A program made the position numbers and the translations under genes. From Siphonodentalium dalli (Eukaryota > Mollusca > Scaphopoda > Gadilida > Siphonodentaliidae), in the NCBI GenBank assembly GCA_032622095.1, contig CP136064.1:251410484-251474483 (forward strand): a stretch of DNA of 64,000 bases. The letters are read 5' to 3'. Every line of letters begins with the position of its first letter. Within the stretch, counting starts at the first letter, position 1. Under the pieces are notes generated by a model. That model was not told the origin of the DNA and did no database searches. It was given only the letters and a program-made list of their open reading frames with translations. Below, one piece after another: positions 10,990 through 22,861 of this stretch.

Positions 10990-12986
10990 TGGATGGCCGA
11001 GTGGTTAGCGTGTTCGACTACCGGCCAGAGGTTTCGCTTGGACCCCGGATCGATTCACCTCGATCCTCGACAAATCGAAAAGTCGGGAGCTCCGAGCGTA
11101 CCTATATAAAGTACCGTGAATGCCTCGCTGAGGTGTCGTGAAGCGGTAATCCTCTCCCGCCCGGTGTCATGTACAGGGATGACACTGGTTTGATCACGCC
11201 GTCCCATCGGATGGGGACGTAAATGGCTGTCCCGTGTACAACCATGTGTGCACGATAAAGTACCCTACTGTGGGCAACGATCCACGGGTTAATGGCAAAA
11301 AATCTCCTGTCAAAATTCCTCCCTTCGGGGCGTAAGTTGATAGACATTTCAGGTGATGGTGTAATAGAGTTATCTCTCCTCGGTAGTGACTGGTGCTGAT
11401 TAATATGTGAGTATTTGATGTGATATGTGATTATATGTACCTTCCATGTATGTAATATGTGATTATATGTAACCTCCTATAGGGTGACTTCACGGGAAGT
11501 GTAGCACGAAAAGTGCCAAATGCACTCAAAAATGAAGTTTCTTCAATCACTTTCATTTTGTTTTTATTTTGTAGCTGGAATACAGGGAACACATCTCCAC
11601 AAAATTTATAGCATGGGAACCATTGTTTAAAAAGTTACATCATACCATAGATATGGCATCACTATAATATCTTTAAATTAAAGATGAAAAAACAGCAGCA
11701 GAAAACAGGGAATTCAACTGAAAATTTCAGATGAGATCTCATTTACCACAATATGTCTCAAGCTGCAGAGGAGAGCTTCTAAAATATAACAGTTTTTACA
11801 GAATTGAAAAATTTTATTCGGTTCCAAAGTTATTCCACTTTCAGTGTTTGGAAGTCATCATATTTTGTCAAAAGCCTTGCTGTTACTTATGACAAATTTG
11901 AATAAAGTGTTAAAAACAACCCAAAAACACTACTTTTGTGTGCCTTCTACAAATTAAAAATCCACCAAATTATAAAAAATACTTGAAAGGTTTTTGAGAA
12001 ATTTGATATGTGTTCCCAAGTGATATATATTGCACTGGTGATTACAGGTGTTTTTCCTCCGATATATGACCTCAATGCATATTGTCAAAAATCGTTCAGG
12101 AAAGGACATTTTTTTAAACAATGATAAATCAACTTTTTTACATTACTAGTGTGTTACATACTAAACTTTCTGACAGTGATGTCTGTCATGCCATCTAATG
12201 CCATTATTAAAATTTACTTTCCTTGTTAAGGTGGCTGGTAAATGAGAAAATTTCAGAAAAAGCCATGTTCAGGAAAGGACATTTTTTAACGGAATTTTCG
12301 TCATCCTAATCAAAAAACTAAAAAAATCACTAATTTTTAATCACAGAAATAATAGCACATCTATATTAGATATCATATCCTTATTGTTGAAAATACACCA
12401 TATGTGACATATTTAATGGTGTTTTCTTCAATACTGGCTGTAGTTGATTTGATTTTGGTGTTTTTTTTATTTTTTTAACGGAATGTCTCCAAAATAACAA
12501 AAATTGACATAAAATTACATATTTTTTTACATTTTTACATGAAATTTTCACTAATAAGAACAGAATGTCTTAGATTATAATTACTGTATGAAACTTGTTT
12601 CCTTTGTACTATATATTTTCTTATAATCACCTTATTATTGAGACCATTTCCTGTTTGGCACAGAGAAAATGGCAAAAAAATGCACATTTCTGGTCATAAA
12701 ATTGCAAAAAATAATCATATGCAGCTGAAATTTGCTGCGCCGGTCACATAAATATACCTTTATATGATCAAAAATGAATGGTAGGTTGGTCATACACTGA
12801 ACATGAATTTAAGGGAGATATGTGTCCAATTCCTTCACGCTACACTTCCCGTGAAATCAGGCTATATATTATAGTATATATGAATAGGAATATTGTATTG
12901 TGTAATATGTTGATTGATAATGTATACGAGTCTCACTCGGTGTGACTTTGAAGGCAGAACTTCATGATAAGATAAGATAAGATAAG
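10990..12986 (+). mobile_element. tRNA-headed SINE, interrupted by a DNA transposon
   Basis: The head (about 10990-11080) resembles a tRNA. Box A is TGGCCGAGTGG, followed by TTAGCGTGTTCGACTACC and a degenerate box B GGATCGATTCACC. The body contains the GTCCCATCGGATGGGGAC hairpin and GGCTGTCCCGTGTAC, a central region of a kind found in other invertebrate SINEs. The SINE is cut at about 11478 by a 1.39-kb element and resumes at about 12867. It ends in a (GATAA)n tail at 12966-12985. RNA polymerase III promotion is expected from boxes A and B. No protein. The class is well supported; the family name is not known to me. Confidence 0.75.
11478..12866. mobile_element. 1.39-kb DNA transposon inserted in the SINE
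   Basis: Inverted termini TGACTTCACGGGAAGTG (from 11485) and, reverse complemented, TGATTTCACGGGAAGTG (ending 12859). TATAGGG/TATAGCC extends the similarity outward. The interior is AT-rich, with a repeated phrase AGGAAAGGACATTTTTT, and lacks a credible transposase ORF, so it is non-autonomous. Superfamily undetermined because the target duplication is ambiguous. Confidence 0.65.
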
Positions 12987-13095
12987 TAGTAGTACTAGTA
13001 GTAGTACTACTACAGTACTAGTAGTAGTATTATAAGTATAGTAGTATTTATATACTTATAGTAGTAAGTACTACTAGTAGTAGTACTAGTAGTGC
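12987..13095. repeat. (TAG)n microsatellite, right of SINE
   Basis: Imperfect AGTAGTACTAGTAG repeat continuing the 10934-10989 tract across the SINE insertion. Confidence 0.7.
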
Positions 13096-14167
13096 TTCTT
13101 GTAACACAGATAATCTTGTCTAAATAAAATTGCTAGCTTGAAAGTCTGTATTGTTCCCAGTAGGCCCATTATGTACAATGCATTCTCTAGACTCTAGTAT
13201 TAGTAGTAAAGCATGTAATTAATTTAATAGTAATCACACTCACAATCACACTCACAGTCACAAAGTTAGTCACAGTCGTGACAGTGACAGTCACTGACAC
13301 TGGAAGTGAAGCTAAATTTCTTATCTGAAAATTGTCATTATTTTTACGACACAGCTTGTCACGTGTGCTGATAACTGAGTGGATTAGTGTTTCTATTGTT
13401 AGTCAATTATACTTACTTCAGTCGTCATTCTGCACTTGAAATTGCAATCAGTGATGATGAAATCCACGCGAGAACAGCTTCACAACACTGGCATCTACGC
13501 GCATTGACTGCTAATGAATGACCTTCACGAGGGTGGATAACCATGCTACATTCTCATTGATCGAGCTAGGAACGTCACGGGGGTCAGGGAGAGGTTATCG
13601 GATTTGTAAACATAATAAAACAGACACGTGTTTTCGATATGGGCATCATCTTTTCCAGCGCGGGAGCCTTTCGATGTTTGTCACTTTTTTGTACACTTTT
13701 CATTTTACAGTCGGTGAAAAGCTCTTATCTTTGTTAATCTTTTTCTTGTTCTTCATCTTTTATATCTTTATCTTTCTCAAATTACCGAATCTTTATTTTT
13801 TTCTTTTTCTATCTTTATCTACGTACGTAGGCCTATATATATCTTATCTTTTTCTTTAATATCTCACCTCACATTAAAAACCGGCCTCATCTTATCTTAT
13901 CTTAATTAATTACTCAGAAAATATTGAATAATCGGATGGACAATGTTTATAATATTACATTTAAAACACGTTCTTTATAACTGCTCGATTGGGGTTGGTT
14001 ACGGGAACATGAATGACTTTATTTTGAGGCTTGAACATTGAAAGATACCTTTAAATATCGAATTTGATACCAAATAATTCAGCAGTTTCTTAGTAAATTT
14101 TTCGCTTACCTGGAAAAAGAAATATGAAAAACTATATAACTAGTGTACCTGGCGTTGCTCCGGTAAG
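13096..14167. other. non-genic; pyrimidine-rich TTATC stretch
   Basis: Includes CACAATCACACTCACAGTCACA near 13236-13262 (broken short repeats). 13720-13912 is a pyrimidine-rich TTATCTTT stretch ending in CTTATCTTATCTTA, possibly the tail of a reverse-oriented (GATAA)-tailed SINE. The 113-codon ORF at 13518-13859 overlaps this low-complexity stretch and is not supported. Confidence 0.4.
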
Positions 14168-14333
14168 GAATGAGTAAATTATTAGTGCACCTACAAGTCA
14201 TTTAAATTTGTTATTAAATAATAAATTCAAATGACTTGGAGGGGCACTAATAAGTTACACCTTCAAGTCATTTAAATGTATTATTAAATAATAAATTCAA
14301 ATGACTTGGAGGGGCACTAATAATTTACTCATT
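14168..14333. mobile_element. foldback element with internal duplication
   Basis: Outer inverted ends AATGAGTAAATTATTAGTG and CACTAATAATTTACTCATT. Inside, a CAAGTCATTTAAAT ... ATTCAAATGACTTGGAGG hairpin occurs twice in tandem. Non-coding, recent-looking palindrome. Confidence 0.75.
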
Positions 14334-14404
14334 CTGTACAATAGTGAGCTGAAGTAAACACCACCTATTGGTGGAGTAATTTAAGTCCAATTTTCAAGGC
14401 AATT

Positions 14405-15762
14405 GTTCAATTTGTGACTTAAGCATGAAACTTTGCACATATGTACATATTCACATACTAATTGATATTAGATATGAGTCACGCTTAAATTTCACTTTAA
14501 CCCCTCTTTTAAGGGGTTTTCAGAATTTAAAGAGCGTTTCGTGATTATATAATTTATTAAATGTCGCAATTCATTTTACCATGAAATGTGTGAATTAATA
14601 TTGGGCATCATATATTAAGTATGACTCTGCGAGATATAATGCCACACTTTTAGGGTAAAATTTGAACTCCCGTCCAAGATGGCCGTCAAAATGGTAGCCG
14701 TACGTGGAAAATTTGAAGTGTTTTCACAAATATCTTCTTGATCAGTTTCTGCTGTATTGAACTGGTTCATAATTGTGACTTTATTTTTGTATTATTCATA
14801 TTATCTGATCATTGGAGCAATGAAATATGCCACTCATGAGGTCTTAGCCCCTTCTGATCCCTAAATTTTTTAATTTTTTTTACAGAACTCGGTATTAAAT
14901 TTCACCAACAGTCACCGTTAGGATTCTAGTCATATTTTAACAAGAAATGGACAGACTGTGCAAACTAAGTGAGGCATACCATGGCTTACGAATATTTCAA
15001 CTCAATGGAACCAAAATTTCCCCTTGTCTGAAAATGGCTGCCAAAATGGCGACCAAAACCTGAGAAATGGTAAATATTGGCCCAGCATGTCATGTAATCG
15101 CTTACAAGTTGTGGCCGATGAATACAATTGGCTTTTCTGTCTTATATACTTTAAATTCTAACAGTTCTGATGCATTGGTTAAGTGTTACTAATGTAACCA
15201 CTGACATTACCAGAATTATTGGATTTTTTCTATCACAAACTTGACATCATAATTGGAAGAAAAAAATACTTCTTTTCAGGTTTGGACCATCTATTCAAGT
15301 AAATGGAACAATATTTGGTATCAAAGATGTTTATTGTTTTGATATATCTTAAATACGTTGCACTAATGTGTTTTAGACAACATTACTCAAGATGGCTTCC
15401 AAAATGGCAACCAATTTTGTAAAAACAAAACAAAACATTATTCTCTGTTCCCAAGAGTTAGCAAATTGTAACTCACTTGGTTATTAACCATGTTATGCTT
15501 AATCCACTGACTACTACATGTTTCATCTCGTTGTCCCTGTACCTTCTGAGGCATGACAAATTGCTTTTAAATGATGTACTGTAAATGGAATTTTGCCAAA
15601 CATGTCTTATTATATAATCACGAAACGCTCTTTAAATTCTGAAAACCCCTTAACAGAGGGGTTAAAGTGAAATTTCAGCGCGGCTCCATATCTAATATCA
15701 ATTGGTATTTGAATATGTACATATGTGCAAAATTTCAAGCTTCAGTCACGAAGTCAACAATT
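14405..15762. mobile_element. 1.36-kb element with ~145-bp TIRs and paired ATGGC motifs
   Basis: Left arm 14405-14548 and right arm about 15612-15762 are inverted copies. They share TGCACATATGTACATATTC, TTGATATTAGATATG, AACCCCTCT and AAGAGCGTTTCGTGATTA. The interior has degenerate repeats spaced about 350 bp, each centred on a motif pair such as AAGATGGCCGTCAAAATGG (14677), ATGGCTGCCAAAATGGC (15034) and AAGATGGCTTCCAAAATGG (15394). A homologous interior recurs at 42780-43720 and a related array at 60640-61710. No transposase, so a non-autonomous element. Confidence 0.75.
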
Positions 15763-16702
15763 CTTTTACTAATCTACTCTACTATATATTGAATGACATT
15801 ATCCGGCGAAAGTTACGTCTATATGTTTAGTTGATAATAAACGCTCTTCATTGCTAATTATTAGTTCCTCTTTAAGAAATATGACGTCAACGGCGCCATG
15901 GCACTCCACGGGACCCATGCGAACACAATTTCAGCCCGAATGGCACAGCCACATTGTCGCCCGTAACCCGACAGACAAACAAACACAATTTAGTTTTATT
16001 AGTACATTACCCGGTACTTGTAATAACCACCAGTTGTATCGCACAGGAATCGCGAAAATAGAAAAATTATAAGTAATACAATGAGAACGAACACAAAGAC
16101 TCATAGTGATAACGCTGTTTGTCGTCTGCGTTTTTTTTTGACCGACGGAAACGTAGAAGCTCTTTATAAGCGACGATCATTGATTTTTTGCTATAGGCTG
16201 ACAAATCAAAACGTGTTAAAACTTAATCTTTTGAAAGTCGACATCTGACGGAATTTCTTACCATTACAAACTCATATTATAGATGGCATATCTCTTCCTA
16301 AACACGCATTATATCGTTCCCGGGGTATATAACTAATAGCTTATACTATGAGTCGAAGGCATCGGTCCGGAAACGTTGCTACCAATTAATATTCATTATA
16401 TATATCAATATGTTCTTATATAATACGATAATCAAGTGAGACATTTTTTTGTTACAATTTAGATAGAGTTATCCCGCATGGTACGCCCCGAACGAACGGG
16501 AACCGTAAATTTTCCCAAATTGATTGCACGAAAATGATACCAGAAAATTCGAAATAAAATCAATATTAATTGATAGAAGCGTTCGATCTAGCGTTGATAT
16601 GCATCATGAACTGCTGAATTACAAACGTAATTAATGGTATAGGATGTTTCTGATATACTATAATCGGACAAGACTCATTTGAAACTCCAAACTGCGCAGT
16701 TT
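15763..16702. other. non-genic; isolated ATGACGTCAA motif
   Basis: No credible coding region (73-codon ORF at 15851-16072 has no domain). TGACGTCA, a CREB/ATF-type site, is at about 15890, and ATAAACGCTCTTCATT is at 15837. Otherwise nothing recognised. Confidence 0.35.
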
Positions 16703-17269
16703 GAGAGGAGGGATAATATACCGAGAGGAGGGATACTACATGGAGGAAGGATAATACAGGGAGGGTCCGATGAGGGATACTACCGAGAGGAGGGATAATA
16801 CAGAGAGGAGGGATAATACAGGGAGAAGGGATAATACCGAGAGGAGGGATAATACAGGGAGAAGGGATAATACCGAGAGGAGGGATAATACAGAGAGGAA
16901 GGATAATACAGGGAGAAGGGATAATACCGAGAGGAGGGATAATACATGTATGAAGGATAATACAGGGAGGAGGGATGCTACCGAGAGGAGGGATAATACA
17001 TAGAGGAGGGATAATACAGGGAGAAGGGATAATATCGAGAGGAGGGATAATACCGAGAGGAAGGATAATACCAAGAGGAGGGATACTACAGAGAGGAGGG
17101 ATAATACCGAGAGGAGGGATAATACCGAGAGGAGGGATAATACCGAGAGGAGGGATAATACCGAGAGCAGGGATACTACAGGGAGGAGGGATAATATAGG
17201 GAGGATGAATAATACCGAGAGGAGGGATACTATAGAGAGGAGGGATAATACCGAGAGGACGGACAATAT
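16703..17269. repeat. 18-bp minisatellite, block 1
   Basis: Tandem array of GGATAATACCGAGAGGAG and close variants (ACAGGGAG, ACAGAGAG, GATACTAC). The 18-bp period is a multiple of three and the unit lacks stops in several frames. Long repetitive ORFs therefore appear on both strands (for example 189 codons, minus, 16736-17305). They are by-products of the repeat. Block 1 is separated from block 2 by 76 bp of unrelated sequence. Confidence 0.95.
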
Positions 17270-17345
17270 GTTTACCATATAAAGAAACAGACTAATAATT
17301 AACACTCTTCAATTGTTATTCCAATAATAGTCAGCACCCGACTGA

Positions 17346-18622
17346 GGAATAATACCGAGAGGAGGGATAATACAGGGGGGAGGAATAATACCGAGAGGAG
17401 GGGTAATACCGAGAGGATGGATAACACCGAGAGGAGGGATACTACAGAGAGGAGGGATAATACAGGGATAAGGGATAATACCGAGAGGAGGGATAATACA
17501 GGGAGGAGGAATAATACCGAGAGGGGGGATAATACCGAGAGGAGGGATAATACAGAGAGGAGGGATAATACATGGGGAAGGGATAATACCGAGAGGAGGA
17601 ATAATACCGAGAGGAGGGATAATACCTAGAGGAGGGATAATACCGAGAGGAGGGATAATACCTAGAGGAGGGATAATACCGAGAGGAGGAATAATACTGA
17701 TAGGAGGAATAATACCGAGAGGAGGGATAATACCGAGAGGAGGGATAATACAGGGAGAAGGAATAATACCGAGAGGAGGGATAATACCTAGAGGAGGGAT
17801 AATACCGAGAGGAGGGATAATACCGAGAGGAGGGATAATACAGGGAGGAGGAATAATACCGAGAGGAGGGATAATACCGAGAGGAGGGATAATACAGGGA
17901 GGAGGAATAATACCGAGAGGAGGGATAATACAGAGAGGAGGGATAATACATGGGGAAGGGATAATACCGAGAGGAGGAATAATACCGAGAGGAGGGATAA
18001 TACCTAGTGGAGGGATAATACCGAGAGGAGGGATAACACCTAGAGGAGGGATAATACCGAGAGGAGGAATAATACTGATAGGAGGAATAATACCGAGAGG
18101 AGGGATAATACCGAGAGGAGGGATAATACAGGGAGGAGGAATAATACCGAGAGGAGGGATAATACCTAGAGGAGGGATAATACCGAGAGGAGGGATAATA
18201 CCGAGAGGAGGGATAATACAGGGAGGAGGAATAATACCGAGAGGAGGGATAATACCGAGAGGAGGGATAATACAGGGAGGAGGAATAATACCGAGAGGAG
18301 GGATAATACAGAGAGGAGGGATAATACATGGGGAAGGGATAATACCGAGAGGAGGAATAATACCGAGAGGAGGGATAATACCTAGAGGAGGGATAATACC
18401 GAGAGGAATGATAATACCGAGAGGAATGATAATACCGAGAGGAGGAATAATACTGATAGGAGGAATAATACCGAGAGGAGGGATAATACCGAGAGGAGGG
18501 ATAATACCGAGAGAAGGGATAATACAGGGAGGAGGAATAATACCGAGAGGAGGGATAATACCTAGAGGAGGGATAATACAGGGAGGAGGGATAATACAGA
18601 GAGAATGAATAATACCAAGAGG
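17346..18622. repeat. 18-bp minisatellite, block 2, with 378-bp higher-order repeat
   Basis: Same unit as block 1. Rare variants recur exactly 378 bp apart (21 units). CATGGGGAAG is at 17571, 17949 and 18327; AATACTGATAGG is at 17693, 18071 and 18449. The array was therefore amplified in 21-unit blocks. The 295-codon minus ORF at 17442-18329 (YYPSSR repeats) is an artefact of the open period. Confidence 0.95.
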
Positions 18623-18771
18623 ATATATATATGCGCCGGCCCGTCCTTCCCGTTGTAAAGCTTACTGTATAGTGTAATTATGATGGCTATTGCATGGTGG
18701 TCGGGAGGGTCGGTGGCTTCATGCATGCTCAAATGAGTTAATAAAGACTAAAGACTATAGAATTATCCCAT
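18623..18771. other. possible retroelement 3' end
   Basis: The stretch after the minisatellite ends in GAGTTAATAAAGACTAAAGAC, an AATAAA signal followed by a short (TAAAGAC) repeat. That would suit a LINE/SINE 3' tail. No coding part is adjacent. Weak call. Confidence 0.3.
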
Positions 18772-18840
18772 CCGATATCCCAAGCTGTTGTGGACCGATA
18801 TCCCAGGCTGTTGTGGACCGATATCCCAAGCTGTTGTATA
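18772..18840. repeat. 23-bp tandem repeat x3
   Basis: Three copies of a 23-bp unit beginning CCGATATCCCAAGCTGTTG; the middle copy has one A-to-G change. Confidence 0.9.
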
Positions 18841-18888
18841 GACCGAGAAGACTTGGTCCATAGCGATTTTTGTAAATCCCATGACTTA

Positions 18889-19330
18889 AAGATGTATAAC
18901 CCACATTAACGCACCTAAATTACTATTTCTTTCGCCTCGGGAGTAAACAAAATGATTCGAGTCGATGAACCCACCCATTAAAGCTGAGAGTTATCAGATA
19001 TCGATTTTTGAAATCTGTTATTTTTCACCACCTGGAATATATATTTGCCGGCCTGGCAAATATTCGACGAATGTCGACCGACATACTCTCGATACCAAAT
19101 TTCGTGAACTAATTGTTGATATATAACACTTTTTCAGCTTTTTTTGGGCAATTTTATACTATAGTAATACCGAAGCGGCATTTCAAGAAATGTTGCCCAA
19201 AAAGTGTTATATATCAAAATAATTCACGGATAGTGGATTGGGCAAAGCGTGGCACGCATGATCGAGTAAAAAATTATGTTGATATACGGGGCGTAAACTC
19301 AAGCCACTCACTGACTGGTGACTATACAAT
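18889..19330. mobile_element. degraded TTAA-element and hairpin
   Basis: TTAA at 18885-18888 precedes AGATGTATAACCC, matching the AGATGCATAATCGG end of the TTAA element at 54824-55265. The following sequence shares TTCGAGTCGA and ATCGATTTTTGAAAT blocks with 37910-38010. At 19099-19231 lies an inverted repeat (TTGATATATAACACTTTTT against AAAAAGTGTTATATATCAA). Boundaries on the right are uncertain. Confidence 0.5.
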
Positions 19331-19470
19331 GATTTAATGAGTATATGGGACTAATATGCATATAATATAACATTTATTTGATACATTTGCTTGAATACTG
19401 TTAAAAAATTACTCGACAACGACAATTGGTATTTTCGCATTCCGGCTAATCTGTCATCCGTAACATTACT
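19325..19470. repeat. inverted partner of 28645-28800
   Basis: Reverse-complement similarity to 28645-28800. Shared blocks include ATGGGACTAATATGCATATAA-like sequence, ACTCGACAACGACAATT and ATTCCGG. Both belong to a dispersed repeat of unknown class. Confidence 0.65.
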
Positions 19471-20935
19471 TCTACTTTCAAATAATGGAATCTGGTTACC
19501 TTATTCTACAACTAAAGAAACCAACAACAGCATTTGGGTACAGTATCCCTTTAAGGAACAGACCCATAACTAAGTAATATATTCCCCGAGTTATTTTTTG
19601 GACTTTATAAGGTTTTCCTGTCAAAAGTTCTAAAAGTTCGCAGGTTTTGTACTGGTAGAATATAATCTCTACGAACGTAGCTAAGAGTAGAGATTCATGA
19701 CATGGTCTATTAGTGGTGATGTTTTACAGTACACATTTTGCACATTGATACACTGTGATTGCATTAGGTCCCTTTAAAGGACTTACAAAATCCGTCGAAA
19801 ATCATCAGATTTTTTCAATTTCTACCCAAATGAGATTAACCGCACGAAGGAGATGGGTAATTGGGTAAATTTACTTCAGGAAAGAAGCTCGACAATACGA
19901 TAATAAACATCGTGCTATGAAACTAATTATAAAATCAAAATCCGCCAGAGATAAAATAGTTTCAGATGCGATACAATCTAACAGAGAAAACTCGCACATT
20001 AAAGGCACAGTCATTTTTGTTCTGGGGACCTGTGATTAAAGGCCCACTTAATTTTCGAACCCCCAGATTACATTATATAAAATATATGCCATATTATACA
20101 TGTATACCGTTTGGAAGAGGAAGCCCCAAAACATTGTATTATCAACATACCCGGTGTAATAAGCTGTGGACATGCTGTTATTGTTCAGTTGCCAACGCGT
20201 TTTGTCATCTTGATAGCAGTAAAAAATCAGTATTATTTTTCAATGCAGGGGAATAACTCTATATATTAAAGATAGAGTTCTTCCCTCTGAAAATCCGAAA
20301 AATAATTTCCTGAATCCGGTACGAGGAAAACTTTTTGTACAAAGAGAACGTTGAACTATCGTGACAAATTTTTAAACAGGTATATTTAAGAAAAATGGGG
20401 GATAAATGTCAGACAGACTCCTTCTCGAAATAAATGATGATAAACGCTGATAAACGAACAACGTTTGAGTGGTGTACGTCGGCCACAGAATCTAACCAAT
20501 GCTGCACATCCAAGGTTCACTCATTCGGGACCCAAGTGCACGTAAGAAGAATAACTCTAAATTAATTGTTTTCTCAATCGGATGAAAGTTTAATTTTGCA
20601 TTGTTCGGCATACACATTACTTTATTCGTCACAACTATGACAAGATCAGCATTTTCTTTATTTTCCTCATTATACCAACACCATGATTTTTTTTGTACTG
20701 AAATAAATTAACCATCTCGATTTTGGTTGACATTAACGATATGACACCTTCAGTAGTACACATGGCTATTCAACATAACGCGATCAACGCAATTCATCGA
20801 TACAACTATATAAAAGATTTAATTCTATGTTATTTGTGGATGGCGCATTTTTTCGCCACAATATACTATCCGAAAATTTAAATTATTCGTTAATCTACAG
20901 CACTTAAAATGCTCGGGATTGCAGGGGGAGGGATG
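19471..20935. other. no feature seen
   Basis: Short ORFs (up to 96 codons at 19966-20256) lack recognisable domains. No RNA gene or repeat family was identified apart from low-complexity AT tracts. Confidence 0.35.
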
Positions 20936-21160
20936 GGGCGGAAAAAAACTGCGGGACACAACGTACCGGGGGGTGGGGGGGGTACCTAGGCGTAAAAAAA
21001 TTTACACGTAATTTGTTTCCTTATTCATTTAGGGGGGGTGTCGGGGGGGGGGGGGTGCCGGAAAAAAACTGCGGGACACAACGTACCGGGGGTGGGGGGC
21101 GTAGGCGTAAAAAAAATTTACACGTAAATTTTTTTCTTATTCATTTGGGGGGGGGGGGGG
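20936..21160. repeat. 120-bp G-rich tandem duplication
   Basis: Two copies of a unit containing GGAAAAAAACTGCGGGACAC (20946 and 21066), then CAACGTACCGGGG, a G-run, GGCGTAAAAAAATTTACACG and TTCTTATTCATTT. The copies are offset by exactly 120 bp. G-runs of 7-12 surround both. Similar GGGGTGTCGGAAAAAA phrases occur at 24650 and 26100. Confidence 0.8.
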
Positions 21161-21863
21161 GATTTGCATGTAAAAAATATGTATTTTCAGACTCAAAACT
21201 TCAATTTTCTCTCATTTTATAGAATATGGATTACCTTAATATCCAAATCATATATACATGAGTAGTACAATCCACCTAAAACAATTTTGGATAACCACTG
21301 TCTTGGTTTACATGTGATATTGACCCCATTAACCCTCTTAATAATGCCGACTATGTCAGTGTCTACCAGTCGAATGGGAAAGTCATTTTCAAGTATTATG
21401 ATATGGGAATATGTTTGTTTCTCATCGTAAAACAGACAACGAACAGTGTATGTGTACGTCCACACGAAGCAGGGGTATTTACCCACCCACTGTCAGTCAG
21501 TTCTCCCAGATCAAACCATTTAATATTTTTTTGCGAATTTCTTCAATAGTATCACTCAAATTTTCTAGAACATACATCCACTAGTATAGTTTTTTTCCTG
21601 GCCTTCCGCGCTGCCAAAACAAATGCCGGTATATACAGGGGGGGGGTAAAAATTGCAGGAAGGTATGCGCCCGAGTGGCAAAATCGCGTTTTTTTTACAA
21701 CCTCATGCAATTTTTTTACTAAAGACCTTTTGTGCCCATATTTGACATTAGTAACATATTATAAGTATTTATAACTGCAAAAACACCACTTCGATCGATC
21801 CCACTTCCAGATTTGGTGACAGCAATGAAACGGTCGACCACTGCCCTCCCACTTCCAGATCTG
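21161..21863. other. non-genic; local 50-bp duplication
   Basis: CCCACTTCCAGATTTGG (21800) and CCCACTTCCAGATCTGG (21849) are two copies of one local repeat. The second is interrupted by the element that follows. Nothing coding. Confidence 0.5.
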
Positions 21864-22530
21864 GGGCCTGTTTCATGAAGCAATGTCATAAGATTATCTT
21901 AAGCTGAACTTAATCTAAGATCTAAGGTGGATCTTATGATGTAACTTTTCCGTTTCAAGAACGCGTTTCACAAAACAAGATTAAGTCCTACTTAAGCTGA
22001 CTTAAGTAGTAATTTAAGTTCGCGCGCTTTTAGACTGGCTCTCGACAATTTATTACAGCTATGCACAGAAAATGTTGGTTCTGTGTGTGTTATATGCCTA
22101 GGTACAGTGTCTGGTGACAGATACTAGGGCGTGTCTAAGAATAATTATGATATTTTAATGCAAGGGCGATAATCAGTGTAATGACTGGTGCATACTTAAC
22201 TGCACGAGCGCGCTTTTTAACTGTGTTTTCGCGTCAGACCCCATCCACACATAGCTGCATGCTTCCAATGCCTATTTTATACAAACGTATCGAGCTCAAA
22301 TATATTATTTAAGTTATTAAAGGGACTTATACATCCTAACTCAGAATGTGAACCTTCACTCATATAACATATGCCATTAAAGCGACGCGAGACATATGTT
22401 CGCTCCTTTCAATGATGATATTAGGTTCTAATACATTATACGTCTTTGAAGCATCTATAATAACAGGAAACCGAATATGTCGCCACGACGGCATACACAT
22501 ACAATACACCACAATGGAAGCACTGAGCTA

Positions 22531-22837
22531 AACGCTCTTTATTGATTGCCAACATTCATGGAATACTAACACAAAACGCTTTTTATGTATATTGCTATAA
22601 TGTGAATAGGACTTCATATCGTGTTCCAAATAGACTTATTTCCAATCTGAGACATACTTGTAGAAGCCATATATAAATGATGTTAGTGCCATTTGCTCTG
22701 GTTCTGTTGACAAATGTGCTAAACTCATGTTATAATTAACAAACTGCGTATGAACTTCGAAAGTACGTTACGTTGAACGACATTCTGCATATATGTTTTA
22801 ATAAAAACCAAATCAACGACTTCTAATAAAGAGCGTT
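22531..22837. mobile_element. 307-bp TA-flanked MITE
   Basis: Begins AACGCTCTTTATT and ends AATAAAGAGCGTT, flanked by TA at 22529-22530 and 22838-22839. TIR of about 13 bp, mariner-like target. Nested inside the 21864-23741 element. Related AACGCTCTT motifs occur at several other element borders. Confidence 0.65.
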
Positions 22838-22861
22838 TATAATTAACAACACGTGAACAGA

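Noticed and set aside
10990-11080. functional tRNA gene
   Set aside because: Box B is degenerate, the cloverleaf is incomplete and the sequence continues into a SINE body with a (GATAA)n tail.
13518-13859. 113-codon plus ORF with a hydrophobic end
   Set aside because: The hydrophobic part is a pyrimidine-rich TTTATCTTT stretch; no recognised domain.
15886-15896. Functional CREB/ATF promoter element (TGACGTCA)
   Set aside because: Isolated motif with no transcript, start site or gene beside it.
17442-18329. 295-codon minus ORF of YYPSSR repeats, and a similar 189-codon ORF at 16736-17305
   Set aside because: They are read-throughs of an 18-bp minisatellite whose period is a multiple of three; neither has a non-repetitive domain.
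16703-18622. CRISPR-like array
   Set aside because: Continuous tandem units without unique spacers, in animal DNA with no cas genes.
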